From: Heliomicrobium undosum | GTDB taxonomy: Bacteria; Bacillota; Desulfitobacteriia; Heliobacteriales; Heliobacteriaceae | Assembly: GCF_009877425.1 (NCBI RefSeq) | Contig: NZ_WXEY01000007.1 | Location: forward strand, 112,378 to 176,377 | Length of the DNA: 64,000 nt | Direction of reading: 5' to 3' | Part shown: in pieces, positions 16,660 through 25,098 of the stretch | How the letters are laid out: each line of letters starts with the position of its first letter | How positions within the stretch are numbered: position 1 is the first letter of the stretch | The notes under the pieces: generated by a model | What the model saw: only the letters and a program-made list of their open reading frames with translations | Database searches by the model: none | Told to the model about the DNA's origin: nothing | Made by a program: the position numbers and the translations under genes

Positions 16660-16688
16660 TTGACAATGCCATCATGGCTCATTATCAT
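16660..16688 (+). promoter_or_regulatory. sigma-A promoter of the second permease operon
   Basis: TTGACA (16660-16665) and TATCAT (16683-16688) are 17 nt apart. Transcription would start near 16695, inside the palindrome at 16694-16708, and the ~160-nt leader contains L5. Confidence 0.75.
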
Positions 16689-16693
16689 GAACG

Positions 16694-16708
16694 CATAACC
16701 GTGTTATG
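16694..16708. promoter_or_regulatory. Perfect palindrome at the transcription start, candidate repressor operator
   Basis: CATAAC, three bases, GTTATG forms a perfect 6-3-6 inverted repeat positioned at the predicted start site of the second permease operon. A bound protein here would block initiation. The HTH-PBP regulator at 11.5-12.5 kb is the obvious local candidate. Confidence 0.5.
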
Positions 16709-16773
16709 TGTGTTCTTGTTGTGTTTTGTTTGGTTTTATTTTAAAAGGACTCCGGCGATATCAGCGGAACGAA

Positions 16774-16823
16774 CTCAATGGCGAGGAGCGCGGCGAAAAG
16801 CGCCCTCTCGCCATTGTTTTTTT
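16774..16823 (+). promoter_or_regulatory. Leader hairpin L5 upstream of the second permease
   Basis: CAATGGCGAG (16776-16785) pairs perfectly with CTCGCCATTG (16807-16816), with an inner GGCGC-type helix, and is followed by T7 (16817-16823). The gene starts 30 nt later. CTCAATGGCGAGGAG (16774-16788) is the shared motif. AGCGGAA stands four bases before it (16763-16769), as in L1. Confidence 0.65.
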
Positions 16824-16853
16824 ATGTGGATGGAAAACAAGGAGGATGGGCTA

Positions 16854-17624
16854 ATGGATCGTTCCTTTCAGTGGGTCTTTATCGCGATGACGGGATTCAT
16901 GGCCGCCGTTTTCGGGGTGCTCCTGCTGCATGCATCGCCTGGGCAATTCCGTGATGTCATCGGCAACCCCGAATTTCAGTTTGCCGCCATCTTCACGGTG
17001 GCGACAACGGTCATCGCCACCGGCGCCGCCGTGCTGGTCGCCATACCCTGCGGATACGCGCTGGCCAGGCAGTCTTTTCCCGGCAAGGCCTTCTTGGATA
17101 CCCTGCTCGATCTCCCCATCGTGATGCCCCCGCTGGTGTCCGGCGTCGCCCTGTTGCTTCTCTTCGGCCCTGTGCTGGGCGATGGCTTGTCCCGGATGGG
17201 GCTGGATATCGTTTTTTCCGCCCGGGGTGTCGCGGTAGCCCAGTGGTTCATCGCGACACCCTTCGCCATCAAGACCTTCAGCCATGCCTTTTCCGCCATC
17301 GACCCCCGCTATGAGAAGGTCGCCCGCACCCTCGGCCACACGTCATGGCAGACCTTTTGGCGGGTCACTCTCCCGATGGCGCGAAAAGGCATCCTCGGCG
17401 GCATCGCTATGACCTGGGCGAGGAGCCTGGGCGAGTTCGGCGCCACAGCCATGCTGGCCGGTGTGACCAGGATGAAGACAGAGACCCTTTCCGCCGCCGT
17501 CTATTTGAGCATGTCCATCGGCGATCTTCCCTTTGCCCTCACCACCGCGGTGGTGCTCTGGATCGTCGCCCTCACCGTGCTGGTGGTGTTTCGGACTGTG
17601 ACAGGAACGGTGATCCGCACGTAA
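16854..17624 (+). CDS. Second molybdate/tungstate-type ABC permease
   Basis: A 256-aa permease of the ModB/WtpB class with about six membrane helices. Recognisable parts are LPIVMPPLVSGVALLLLFGP, ALARQSFPGKAFLDTLLDLP and the EAA loop ARSLGEFGATAMLAGVTRMK. AAGGAGG stands nine bases upstream of the ATG at 16854; the frame extends 60 codons further 5' across leader L5 and the promoter and is not coding there. The ATPase gene follows within about 50 bp. The partner binding protein is probably the lipoprotein at 12.7-13.6 kb. Substrate could be molybdate or tungstate; two parallel systems in one locus suggest one of each. Confidence 0.9.
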   Translation: MDRSFQWVFIAMTGFMAAVFGVLLLHASPGQFRDVIGNPEFQFAAIFTVATTVIATGAAVLVAIPCGYALARQSFPGKAFLDTLLDLPIVMPPLVSGVALLLLFGPVLGDGLSRMGLDIVFSARGVAVAQWFIATPFAIKTFSHAFSAIDPRYEKVARTLGHTSWQTFWRVTLPMARKGILGGIAMTWARSLGEFGATAMLAGVTRMKTETLSAAVYLSMSIGDLPFALTTAVVLWIVALTVLVVFRTVTGTVIRT

Positions 17625-17675
17625 CAGATGGGGAATTTGCGTAAGAAAAATCGTTTTGAAAAGGGGGAGCTAACG

Positions 17676-18821
17676 TTGAACCATACAGAGACGGAGTCGG
17701 CCCTATTGGAGGCGAAAAACCTGTCCCTGTCAGCGGGAGATTTTTGTCTGAGCGATATCTCATTTCAGTTGAAACCACAGGGTTATCTCGTTATTGTGGG
17801 GCCCACAGGTTGTGGCAAGACGATGCTTTTAGAAACCATCGCCGGTATCCGCAACATCGACAGCGGGTCGCTTTACTTTAATGGAATCGATATTTCCGCC
17901 ACCCCACCGGAGGAGCGGCGGTTCGGCCTCGCTTACCAGGACAGCCTGCTCTACCCCTTTTTATCGGTTCGCGAGAACATACTCTTCGGTGTTCGCAAGG
18001 GAGAACAGTTAGAGGGCGAGAGCGCGAAAAAAAGGATGGAAGAACTGGCCGAATCGATGGGAATCAGTCACCTGTTGGAACGCTTTCCCCAGCACCTCAG
18101 CGGCGGAGAACGGCAGCGGGTTTCCCTGGCGCGGGCTTTGATGAGTGACCCGGCCCTGTTGTTGCTCGATGAACCCTTGTCAGCGCTGGATCCCCGGACG
18201 CGCGACATGATGCAGGAATTGCTTCGCCGCGTTCACCAGGAAAAAGGGATCCCGGTGATCCATGTGACCCACGATTTTGAGGAAGCGATCCGCATGGGCG
18301 ATCAGATGTTGCTGATGCGGGAGGGGAAAATCGAGCAGGCGGGAGCGCCGATGGACCTCTATGCCAAACCACAGTCTGCCTATGCGGCCCGGTTTTTGGG
18401 TGTGGACAACATGATTCCGGCGATACCCGACAGGCAGGACGGGCCGATTGTCTTTTGCCGGTGTCAGGACGGGGAGTTTGCAGCTGAATGGCATGAGAAT
18501 CGTTTTCTCGGCGGGGAAAAGGCGGAGAACGGCGAACATGGGCACAGGCAAGGGGGCTGGTTATGCGTCCGTGCGGAACAACTGCAGATGGCGTCCCCTT
18601 TTTCGAATGAGAGCCCTGAAGCATTCAGCAGACCCATGAATCGCTGGTTATCGGTTGTTGAACAGGTGGAGATGGAGGGCGCCCATGTCGTTGTCTACTG
18701 CCGGAGCAAGGATGCCTGGCGGGTCCGCCTGTCCTCGCGAGAGTGGCAGCAACGACCCGTATCGCCAGGAGAACTGGTCGCATTGACCGTTGCGGTGGAC
18801 CACACGTGGTATGTCTGTTGA
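17676..18821 (+). CDS. Second molybdate/tungstate-type ABC ATPase
   Basis: A 381-aa ABC ATPase. Motifs are Walker A GPTGCGKTM near residue 40, the Q-loop region GLAYQDSLLYPFL, signature LSGGERQRVSLARAL, Walker B LLLLDEPLSALD and the switch His in VIHVTHDFEEAIRMGD. The C-terminal ~140 residues resemble a diverged TOBE region. The start is taken as TTG at 17676 because GGGGGAG lies eight bases upstream; an in-frame ATG at 17628 would add 16 residues but has a weak ribosome site and overlaps the permease stop region. Last gene of the second transporter operon; its product drives the permease at 16854. Confidence 0.88.
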   Translation: MNHTETESALLEAKNLSLSAGDFCLSDISFQLKPQGYLVIVGPTGCGKTMLLETIAGIRNIDSGSLYFNGIDISATPPEERRFGLAYQDSLLYPFLSVRENILFGVRKGEQLEGESAKKRMEELAESMGISHLLERFPQHLSGGERQRVSLARALMSDPALLLLDEPLSALDPRTRDMMQELLRRVHQEKGIPVIHVTHDFEEAIRMGDQMLLMREGKIEQAGAPMDLYAKPQSAYAARFLGVDNMIPAIPDRQDGPIVFCRCQDGEFAAEWHENRFLGGEKAENGEHGHRQGGWLCVRAEQLQMASPFSNESPEAFSRPMNRWLSVVEQVEMEGAHVVVYCRSKDAWRVRLSSREWQQRPVSPGELVALTVAVDHTWYVC

Positions 18822-18991
18822 GGATAGATGCGACTGCCCTGATAGAAAAGCAAGAATGCACAAATAATTTGTCGAAAACGAAAAAGGAAAAAAAGCGGTC
18901 TTTGTCTAAGTTCTAAAAAGCACTACCCCAAGGCGATTCAATGTTTTGATTGCTGTTCCGCTATCATTGCAAGAATGAAGGGGAAAAGGAT

Positions 18992-20065
18992 ATGGCGCTA
19001 CACCAGACCGGCGAAAGCGAAATCGCCTATGGCCTAAAAGACCTAATCGATCTTGATTTCCTGCAGCGATTCCAGGACAGTTTTTCCAAGGCCATGGGCA
19101 TGGCCAGTCTCACCGTCGATGACAAGGGGCCGGTGACAGCGCCCAGCAACTTTACCACCTTCTGTATGGACCTGACGCGCAATACGCCGGAAGGGGCGCG
19201 CCGCTGCAACGAATGCGACCTTAAGGGGGGCAAGGAGGCGGCTCGCACAGGCCGGCCGGCCATCTATTACTGCCATGGGGGACTGATGGACTTTGCCGCA
19301 CCCATCGTCGTGGAAGGGCGGCAGATAGGGTCTATGCTGGGCGGTCAGGTGTTGCCGCAGCCGCCCGATGAGGCGAAGTTTCGACGGCTGGCGGCTGAAC
19401 TGGGCATAGACCCGGAGATCTATGTCGCCGCTGTCAGAAAGATTCGCGTTGTGCCCGAAGAGAGCATCCGCGCCGCTGCGGAGTTGCTCTATATCGTGGC
19501 CAATGCCTTGTCTGCCATCGGGTACCAGAAGCTTCAGGTGATGAAACGGGTCGAGGAATTTGAGGAGATGGCGGTCACCATCCGGGACGACGCCGATCTC
19601 TTGTATCAGAAGGTGGAAGAAGTCGATTCCCAGGTGGGGAATCTGACCATGACGACGGACAAGCTAAAAACGGCCACGGAGACCTCGCTGAAGAAGGTCA
19701 AAGAAACCGATGAAATCCTGCGCTTTATTCGCAGCGTCGCCGACAAGACCAAGCTGCTCGGACTAAACGCCTCCATTGAGGCGGCGCGGGCCGGTGAAGC
19801 GGGTCGAGGTTTTAACGTCGTTGCCAAGGAGGTCGGGAGCCTGGCGAGTGTATCCATCGAATCGGCTGGCAAGATCGACAAGACCCTTCGCAGCATCCAG
19901 GTGGGGATGAGCGACATCGAGGAAGGGGTGCGGCAGACCGGCGGCGTTGTCGATGCTCACCAGGCTAAGATGAAGGAGATTCGCCAAAAGATCGACCAGT
20001 TCAAGGAACTGGCCAAAGAGTTGCAGGAGCTAACCCTGGAACTGCGGGAGAAGGTAAAAATGTAA
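18992..20065 (+). CDS. PocR-domain cytoplasmic chemoreceptor-like protein
   Basis: A 357-aa soluble protein. Residues ~8-165 form a PocR sensory domain: [20 protein letters not shown], a metal-binding-like set of cysteines in FCMDLTR...[10 protein letters not shown] and [18 protein letters not shown], then [16 protein letters not shown]. The C-terminal ~180 residues are a coiled-coil with the chemoreceptor hairpin tip [20 protein letters not shown]. There is no membrane helix and no HAMP. PocR domains are known to bind small polar metabolites and sometimes occur in chemoreceptors. The start at 18992 follows GGGGAAAAGGAT. It stands alone between two intergenic gaps; no che operon lies in the window, so its signalling partner is elsewhere. 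Confidence 0.88.
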   Translation: MALHQTGESEIAYGLKDLIDLDFLQRFQDSFSKAMGMASLTVDDKGPVTAPSNFTTFCMDLTRNTPEGARRCNECDLKGGKEAARTGRPAIYYCHGGLMDFAAPIVVEGRQIGSMLGGQVLPQPPDEAKFRRLAAELGIDPEIYVAAVRKIRVVPEESIRAAAELLYIVANALSAIGYQKLQVMKRVEEFEEMAVTIRDDADLLYQKVEEVDSQVGNLTMTTDKLKTATETSLKKVKETDEILRFIRSVADKTKLLGLNASIEAARAGEAGRGFNVVAKEVGSLASVSIESAGKIDKTLRSIQVGMSDIEEGVRQTGGVVDAHQAKMKEIRQKIDQFKELAKELQELTLELREKVKM

Positions 20066-20128
20066 ACGCCCGGTCAATGAGGGAGCGCGAACAGACAGCA
20101 ACAATAATCGCATATATAAACGAATGAA

Positions 20129-20172
20129 GGAAAAGCGGGTTGTCCCTTATGAGGAGACACCCGCTTTTCCTT
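20129..20172. terminator. Terminator between convergent genes
   Basis: GGAAAAGCGGGT pairs perfectly with ACCCGCTTTTCC around an 18-nt loop. It lies between the PocR protein gene and the convergent DUF1540 gene. Confidence 0.8.
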
Positions 20173-20201
20173 GATCAAGAGAGCCCTTTGATAGGAATAA
20201 C

Positions 20202-20357
20202 TTACACCTTTTTCGGAACAAAGGTTTCGCAGGCCGTATCGTCGGAGATGCTGGTCATGTGATCGGCCACACGGGAGCGGACCTTGATCGTCGACGCCTG
20301 GCAGATTTCACTGCTATTGTAGTGGCATTCCTCAACGTTACATCTGATGTGCGACAA
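20202..20357 (-). CDS. DUF1540 small cysteine protein
   Basis: A 51-aa protein covering a full DUF1540 domain: CNVEECHYNSSEICQASTIK, then a C-terminal SDDTACETFVPKK. The four spaced cysteines suggest a metal site, perhaps zinc; the function of the family is unknown and it is common in spore-forming Clostridia. The start is taken as TTG at 20357, eight bases after GGAGGAGG; the long upstream open frame is not supported. It is monocistronic, transcribed toward the terminator at 20129-20172. Confidence 0.85.
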   Translation of the reverse strand: MSHIRCNVEECHYNSSEICQASTIKVRSRVADHMTSISDDTACETFVPKKV

Positions 20358-20489
20358 AACGCTCACCTCCTCCGACGGTAGCATACCCCTGCCGGCGCCC
20401 TTTATTCGAGCGATTTGCCTATAGCCGCAATGCGCATCGCCATTTCCAATATGGCCTCGGCCGCTCACAATGGCCGATTGCCCGTCTGT

Positions 20490-21239
20490 CTATAGGCGCT
20501 TTGCCTCCTTGCCCCAGGGCGTCCCTTTTTTGCGGTCATTGATCAACCAGCCGGCGATCAAGACAATAGCGGTGATGGCAGCGGCGACAAAGGTATCGTT
20601 CAGCAAAAAAGACGACGCGCCCAGTTCCTGCAGACTTGAAAGCAGGACCGGATCGTGGATCAGCATCTTGCCGGCTGTCCAACCCAAGATGCCTGCGCCT
20701 GCATAGAGGATGATGGCATAACGGTCGATCAGGGCGAGGAAGAGGCGGCTGCCATACACGACGAGGGGGATGCTGACGAGCAGGCCGAACCAGAGCAAGC
20801 CCGGTTTGCCATGGGACACGCCGGCTACGGCAACGACGTTGTCGAGCGACATGACGGCGTCGGCTACAACGATCGTCTTGACGGCCTGCCACAAGCGGTT
20901 GGGGGCGTCCACAGCGTTGTGATCGTTCTCCTGCACGAGCAGCTTGACGGCGATCCAGACCAGAAGCAAGGCGCCGGCGGCTTGCAAGAGCGGGACTTTT
21001 AATAGGTAGATGATAGCCGCGCCCAGGATCATGCGTAGCCCGATGGCGCCGGCCGTTCCCCAGACGATACCCTTGGTCCGCAGTTCTTTGGGCAGGTTCC
21101 GGCAGGCCATGGCGATCAGGATGGCGTTGTCGCCACTCAGGATCAGATCGATAAGGATGATGCTCCCGACAGACAGCCAGAAGGCTGGGTCGGAAAAATC
21201 ACTTAGATGAATTCCGCTGATGCTCCCTAGGAACTCCAA
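20490..21239 (-). CDS. TerC-family membrane protein, probable manganese exporter
   Basis: A ~249-aa integral membrane protein of the TerC/YjbE group with about seven helices. Signature acidic motifs lie in membrane segments: DLILSGDNAILIAMA near the N-terminus and DAVMSLDNVVAVAGVS in the middle. TerC proteins of this group act in Mn2+ efflux or metalation of exported proteins. TTG at 21239, eight bases after AGGGAG, is the likely start; a GTG at 21248 overlaps that site. The gene lies under a yybP-ykoY Mn2+ riboswitch, which supports the manganese role. It is next to the vWA/PP2C/kinase cluster but divergently transcribed. Confidence 0.9.
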   Translation of the reverse strand: MEFLGSISGIHLSDFSDPAFWLSVGSIILIDLILSGDNAILIAMACRNLPKELRTKGIVWGTAGAIGLRMILGAAIIYLLKVPLLQAAGALLLVWIAVKLLVQENDHNAVDAPNRLWQAVKTIVVADAVMSLDNVVAVAGVSHGKPGLLWFGLLVSIPLVVYGSRLFLALIDRYAIILYAGAGILGWTAGKMLIHDPVLLSSLQELGASSFLLNDTFVAAAITAIVLIAGWLINDRKKGTPWGKEAKRL

Positions 21240-21274
21240 CTTGCGCACTCCCTTTATCTATATCTGTCTTATGT

Positions 21275-21318
21275 AAAAAGACCTTTGATCCAAAGTAACC
21301 ACTTTGAATCAAAGGTCT
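21275..21318 (-). terminator. Intrinsic terminator, riboswitch expression platform
   Basis: On the minus strand GACCTTTGATTCAAAG folds back on CTTTGGATCAAAGGTC, followed by five U (21275-21279). Its 5' arm overlaps the 3' end of the manganese aptamer, so ligand binding to the aptamer and termination are mutually exclusive. Confidence 0.88.
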
Positions 21319-21398
21319 TGCTGGTCTTAGAACCCTGTGGGCCAGGCTGGTGAGCCGGTTGTTGACCCGTCAGCAGTGAGCTACTCCCCTTTGATAAC
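21307..21398 (-). ncRNA. yybP-ykoY manganese riboswitch
   Basis: On the minus strand the aptamer opens with ATCAAAGGGGAGTAGC and closes with AGCAAGACCTTTGAT, the conserved ends of the class, with P1 formed by ATCAAAGG/CCTTTGAT. Internal helices carry GGCTCACCAGCC-like variable arms. Mn2+ binding would free the downstream terTC gene from termination. Confidence 0.92.
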
Positions 21399-21433
21399 CT
21401 ATTCGTCTTTGGCGAGGGTACAACCATAGTTTG

Positions 21434-21462
21434 AGTATAATGGATAATTTGTCCGGCTGCAA
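21434..21462 (-). promoter_or_regulatory. sigma-A promoter of the riboswitch-terC transcript
   Basis: On the minus strand TTGCAG (21457-21462) and TATACT (21434-21439) are 17 nt apart, placing the start ~30 nt ahead of the manganese aptamer. Confidence 0.7.
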
Positions 21463-21566
21463 GAGACATCCCTATTGTCACGCGAATGCCCGCATATTTG
21501 GCTTTGTTAAAACGTATTCGGATATAGGCCTAAAAATGGCAAAAGACTGTCTTCCAGGGAGGGTTT

Positions 21567-22154
21567 GTGATGGCAATGACGCCTTGCGGTCGAGGGCATT
21601 ATTATGACCCGGCGAAACACAGTTCCTGCCCCCATTGTGGTGTGCGCAGCCTCGATATCAACTTTACCCAGCCGAAGCAAGCGGAGGGGTATGTTCCCGA
21701 GCGGACGATGCCTTTGCAACCGGGATCGGCTGCCGCGCCCGGCCAGGCGGGGAATCCCCAGCGGGGAACTGAGGGAGAACGAACCGTTGGGATTTACCGC
21801 AAAAAAATGGGATTCGACCCCGTGGTGGGCTGGCTCGTCTGCATCGAAGGCAACGACCGGGGACGGGACTACCGCATTCACAGTGAAAAAAACTTCATCG
21901 GCCGTTCGGAGCGAATGGATATCCACATTTCCGGAGACGACACCATCTCGCGGGAAAATCATGCCGCCGTCAGCTTCAACCCGAAAAAAGGGACCTTCCG
22001 CTTCCATGCCGGCGACGGCAAGGGGCTTGTTTATGTCAATGGGGAACAGGTCGACACATCGGTGGAATTGTCTGCTTATGACATTATCGAAATGGGTCAG
22101 ACGCGGCTCGTCTTTATGCCCTTTTGCGGGGAGCGGTTTCAATGGGAGTCGTAA
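21567..22154 (+). CDS. Zinc-ribbon + FHA protein
   Basis: A ~195-aa cytoplasmic protein. The N-terminus has a small zinc-ribbon-like motif, CGRGHYYDPAKHSSCPHCG (residues 7-25). A Pro/Gly-rich linker leads to an FHA domain (~90-190) with the canonical phosphothreonine-binding elements FIGRSERMDIHI, TISRENHAAV and VYVNG. FHA domains dock phosphothreonine on partner proteins, so this is a likely adaptor of the adjacent kinases. GTG at 21567 and ATG at 21570 both follow GGGAGGG. It is the first gene of the FHA/vWA/PP2C/protease/kinase cluster and overlaps the next gene by 13 bp. The zinc ribbon recalls those at the N-termini of the two kinases. Confidence 0.9.
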   Translation: MMAMTPCGRGHYYDPAKHSSCPHCGVRSLDINFTQPKQAEGYVPERTMPLQPGSAAAPGQAGNPQRGTEGERTVGIYRKKMGFDPVVGWLVCIEGNDRGRDYRIHSEKNFIGRSERMDIHISGDDTISRENHAAVSFNPKKGTFRFHAGDGKGLVYVNGEQVDTSVELSAYDIIEMGQTRLVFMPFCGERFQWES

Positions 22155-23752
22155 AGGGCGGCCATTTATCTCTACGCATGCTGGCATCACTGCTGGTTGC
22201 CGGCCTTCTGTGCGGCGGCCTCTTCTGCCCCGCCGGCTCCGCTGCAGCGGGTGAAGCGAGCGCCTTGCGGATCAGCCAGACATCGGTACACTATCCGGAA
22301 ATCAAGGCATATCTTCATGTTTTAGATGGAGAGGGACAACCGGCCGACGCCGTTCAGGCGGGCCAACTGAACGCCACCATCGGGACCGCCCGGACGCCGG
22401 TGACGGGGCTGCAGCCCTTCGCAGAGTCCGGTGAAGGTGTGGCGTACATAATGCTCGTCGATATCTCCAAGTCGATCCGGCTTGCCCAGTTTAAAGCGAT
22501 GCAGGAGGCCATGCTCAACTGGGTGGAGTCCCTGGCGGACCGTGACCGGATGGCTATCGTCACCTTTGGCGCCGATGTCAAAGTGCCCCAGGACTACACC
22601 TCCGACAAGGCCGTGCTGAAAGAGGCGGTGACAGCCCTCGCCCCTGTAGACGATCACACGCAACTCCACCTGGGATTGGTGCGGGCGACAGAGATGGGAC
22701 GGCGGACCGATCCCGGCCTGCCTGACCGGCGTGTCATCATCACCCTATCTGACGGCGAGGAGAGTTTCGCCGGCGGGGTGACCAAAGAGGAAGTTCTCGA
22801 AAGAATCCGTTCCGATCGGCTGCCCATTTACGCCCTGGGCTTTTTCGCGCCGCCACTCACGGAGACGAAACAGCAGCACCTCAATAAACTCGGAGAATTC
22901 GCCCGTTCCTCAGGGGGCGCTCTGTTCCAGACGGGAACAGTGTCACTGCCGGAGAGTTACGAACAGGTCAGACAGCAGGTTCGGAACGTGCTGGTGGCTC
23001 GCCTGGACGGGCAGCAGTGTCCCGCTGACGGACGACTCTACCGGCTCCAGATGAACCTCGCAGCGGGAACAAGACAGTTGACCGACGGGGCAGAATTGCG
23101 CCTTTATCCTGCGGTGTTGCCCTCAGATGAGGGAGAGAAAAAACCAGTTCCCATTTCTCCCGGCGGGGACGATGGGAGTAAGAACCATTCGATGTCTCCC
23201 GCCATCATGGCTGGCGGTTTGCTCTTACTCATCGCGGCGACTGCCGGGTTGTTGATGATGAGGAAAAAAAGCGGCATCGAGGCTGCAGGTTCTGGCGCGG
23301 GATTAGACACCCGATCCGTTGCCGGAACGGTCGCCGCACCAGACCATACGGAGGCGCGCGAGGCCTTTGCGGAGCCGCGCAATGTCGCGACTGAGGGGCT
23401 TTTGGAACCTGAGGCCTATCAGATCGCAACCCCGGCAGCGCCGAAAGGGATAACCCTTCGCTTCACCCTCATGGATCGCATGGACCCTACACCCCACTAT
23501 GAGCGAAATTTGGTCGACCGCATCGTCATTGGGAAAAGGACGGAGTGGTGTGATCTGGTGATCGATGGAGACGAAGGGATCGACAAACGTCATTGCGAGC
23601 TCCTCCTTGAAGACGACATCGTCATCATCAACGATCTCGGAACAGGCGGGCGCACATGGGTTAACGGGGTGCCGATCTCAGAAAGACACCGCCTGTACAG
23701 CGGCGATCTGATTCTTCTGGGAAGGACGGAACTGCGTATCGGCTTTTCCTGA
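22142..23752 (+). CDS. Exported vWA protein with membrane anchor and cytoplasmic FHA domain
   Basis: A 536-aa protein. It has a signal peptide (hydrophobic core LASLLVAGLLCGGLF, cut near SAAAG), a short beta-rich segment, then a von Willebrand A domain at ~95-290. The metal-ion-dependent adhesion site is complete: DISKS, a Thr in DDHTQ, and SDGEE. A membrane helix (AIMAGGLLLLIAATAGLLMM) near residue 370 separates this from a cytoplasmic FHA domain (~440-536). The FHA domain has IGKRTEWCDLVI, DKRHCELL and TWVNG; the usual GR and S-x-x-H positions are altered, so phosphothreonine binding may be weaker. ATG at 22142 follows GGGGAG. The topology puts a ligand- or adhesion-type domain outside and a phospho-reader inside. 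Confidence 0.9.
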   Translation: MGVVKGGHLSLRMLASLLVAGLLCGGLFCPAGSAAAGEASALRISQTSVHYPEIKAYLHVLDGEGQPADAVQAGQLNATIGTARTPVTGLQPFAESGEGVAYIMLVDISKSIRLAQFKAMQEAMLNWVESLADRDRMAIVTFGADVKVPQDYTSDKAVLKEAVTALAPVDDHTQLHLGLVRATEMGRRTDPGLPDRRVIITLSDGEESFAGGVTKEEVLERIRSDRLPIYALGFFAPPLTETKQQHLNKLGEFARSSGGALFQTGTVSLPESYEQVRQQVRNVLVARLDGQQCPADGRLYRLQMNLAAGTRQLTDGAELRLYPAVLPSDEGEKKPVPISPGGDDGSKNHSMSPAIMAGGLLLLIAATAGLLMMRKKSGIEAAGSGAGLDTRSVAGTVAAPDHTEAREAFAEPRNVATEGLLEPEAYQIATPAAPKGITLRFTLMDRMDPTPHYERNLVDRIVIGKRTEWCDLVIDGDEGIDKRHCELLLEDDIVIINDLGTGGRTWVNGVPISERHRLYSGDLILLGRTELRIGFS

Positions 23753-23805
23753 GGTTGGCGGCATAAAAAGTGGATGGGACGATGAGCAGGCGCGGGGGGG
23801 ATTAT

Positions 23806-25092
23806 ATGAGGCTTATTCCCGGAAGCGATCAACACATCGGGGAGCGGGAAGAGCAACAGGATGCCTTTGGCTTTTCCAACCTGGAGGACCGTGAACTAGC
23901 GAAGCGGGTTGGCGTCATGGTCGTCGTGGCCGACGGAATGGGGGGGCTGGTCATGGGCGGCGAGGCCAGCCAAGCCGCGGCAGAGACCATGCTACGTGAA
24001 TATGCGGGCAAGGATCAGCGCGAAACTGTCGGCGATGCCCTTCGCCGTGCCCTGGAGAAGGCCAATGGCGCCGTGTGGGAGACGGCCCGGAGGGCGGGTC
24101 AGGAAGGCCGTGCCGGCAGCACCCTGGTCGCTGCTGTCGTCTTCCAAGACCACTTGCACTGGATTTCTGTTGGCGACAGTCGGCTTTACCTGTACCGGAA
24201 GGGGCAGGTGGCTCGCCTCACCGATGATCATGTCTATGGTAGGACCCTGGAAAGGGAGGTGCGCGAGGGGAAACTCTCCGCCCAGGAGGCCCGCGATCAC
24301 CCGGAACGCCATCACTTGACGAGCTACCTGGGCCTCCCAAGGCTAGAGGAAGTCGATGCCAACGCGCGGCCCTTTCCGTTGCAGCCGGGAGACCGCATCA
24401 TCCTCTGCAGCGACGGTCTTTACGGCAGCCTGACGGAAAAGGAGATGGCCGAAGAACTGGATGGCGAGCCTGGCCAGGCGTCAGAGTCGCTGATCCGCAA
24501 AGCCCTGGTGAAAGAACGTCCTCACCAGGATAATCTGACGGTGGCGATTTTGGCCTGTGAACCTGAACGACTAACAGCCCAAGCTAGGCCGTTGCCGGAA
24601 AAAGGCGGGCAAGCTCGACTGAACACGACACAGCGGAACTTCGAAAAAAAGGGATGGCCCGGGTGGATGGTCACCCTCATCGTATCTATTGTCGTCTTCT
24701 GCTTCACCGCCGGTGCGCTGGCCGGTCTGTACTGGCCCAAGTTTTTTGGCAACGCCGCGGTGGAAAAGGCTGTAGAGCAGCAATCAGGCGAGAACGGAAA
24801 GGAAAGCACCGAAGAGGCAAAGGTGAAGGAACAGCAATGGCAAGACCCATCTTCAAACCGATTGTCCGATACCCCTGCTCGCCCGGAAATAGATCCAAAA
24901 GCGCAACCACCTGCCAGTCAAAGTCCCGAAAGCCGGCAACCAGGTCCGGATCCTGGCGCAGAAAAATTGGAGCGACTCAAACCTGATTTGAGTAAAAACG
25001 GAAATAACCTCTATGACAAGGATTTAAAAACAAAACCTCCTCTTCCTTCAACAGGCGACACATCTGGCAACAAAACAATAGAAAGAAGGTGA
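23806..25092 (+). CDS. PP2C phosphatase with membrane anchor and exported tail
   Basis: A 428-aa protein. Residues ~1-250 are a PP2C (PPM) Ser/Thr phosphatase with all metal-binding motifs: EQQDAFGF, VVVADGMGG, GSTLVAAVV, ISVGDSRLYLYR, LCSDGLYGSL and HQDNLTVAIL. A single membrane helix (WMVTLIVSIVVFCFTAGALA) near residue 290 is followed by a hydrophilic Gln/Glu/Pro-rich tail of ~120 residues, probably outside the cell. ATG at 23806 follows GGGGGG; ATGs at 23770 and 23782 are possible but add residues outside the domain. It should reverse the action of the kinases at the membrane. The next gene begins six bases after its stop. Confidence 0.92.
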   Translation: MRLIPGSDQHIGEREEQQDAFGFSNLEDRELAKRVGVMVVVADGMGGLVMGGEASQAAAETMLREYAGKDQRETVGDALRRALEKANGAVWETARRAGQEGRAGSTLVAAVVFQDHLHWISVGDSRLYLYRKGQVARLTDDHVYGRTLEREVREGKLSAQEARDHPERHHLTSYLGLPRLEEVDANARPFPLQPGDRIILCSDGLYGSLTEKEMAEELDGEPGQASESLIRKALVKERPHQDNLTVAILACEPERLTAQARPLPEKGGQARLNTTQRNFEKKGWPGWMVTLIVSIVVFCFTAGALAGLYWPKFFGNAAVEKAVEQQSGENGKESTEEAKVKEQQWQDPSSNRLSDTPARPEIDPKAQPPASQSPESRQPGPDPGAEKLERLKPDLSKNGNNLYDKDLKTKPPLPSTGDTSGNKTIERR

Positions 25093-25098
25093 GGTCCC

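Noticed and set aside
161..16823. Calling leaders L1-L5 a Moco riboswitch
   Set aside because: Context fits, but I could not match the conserved core of that class by eye, and the shared part is the terminator arm. Left as an open leader family.
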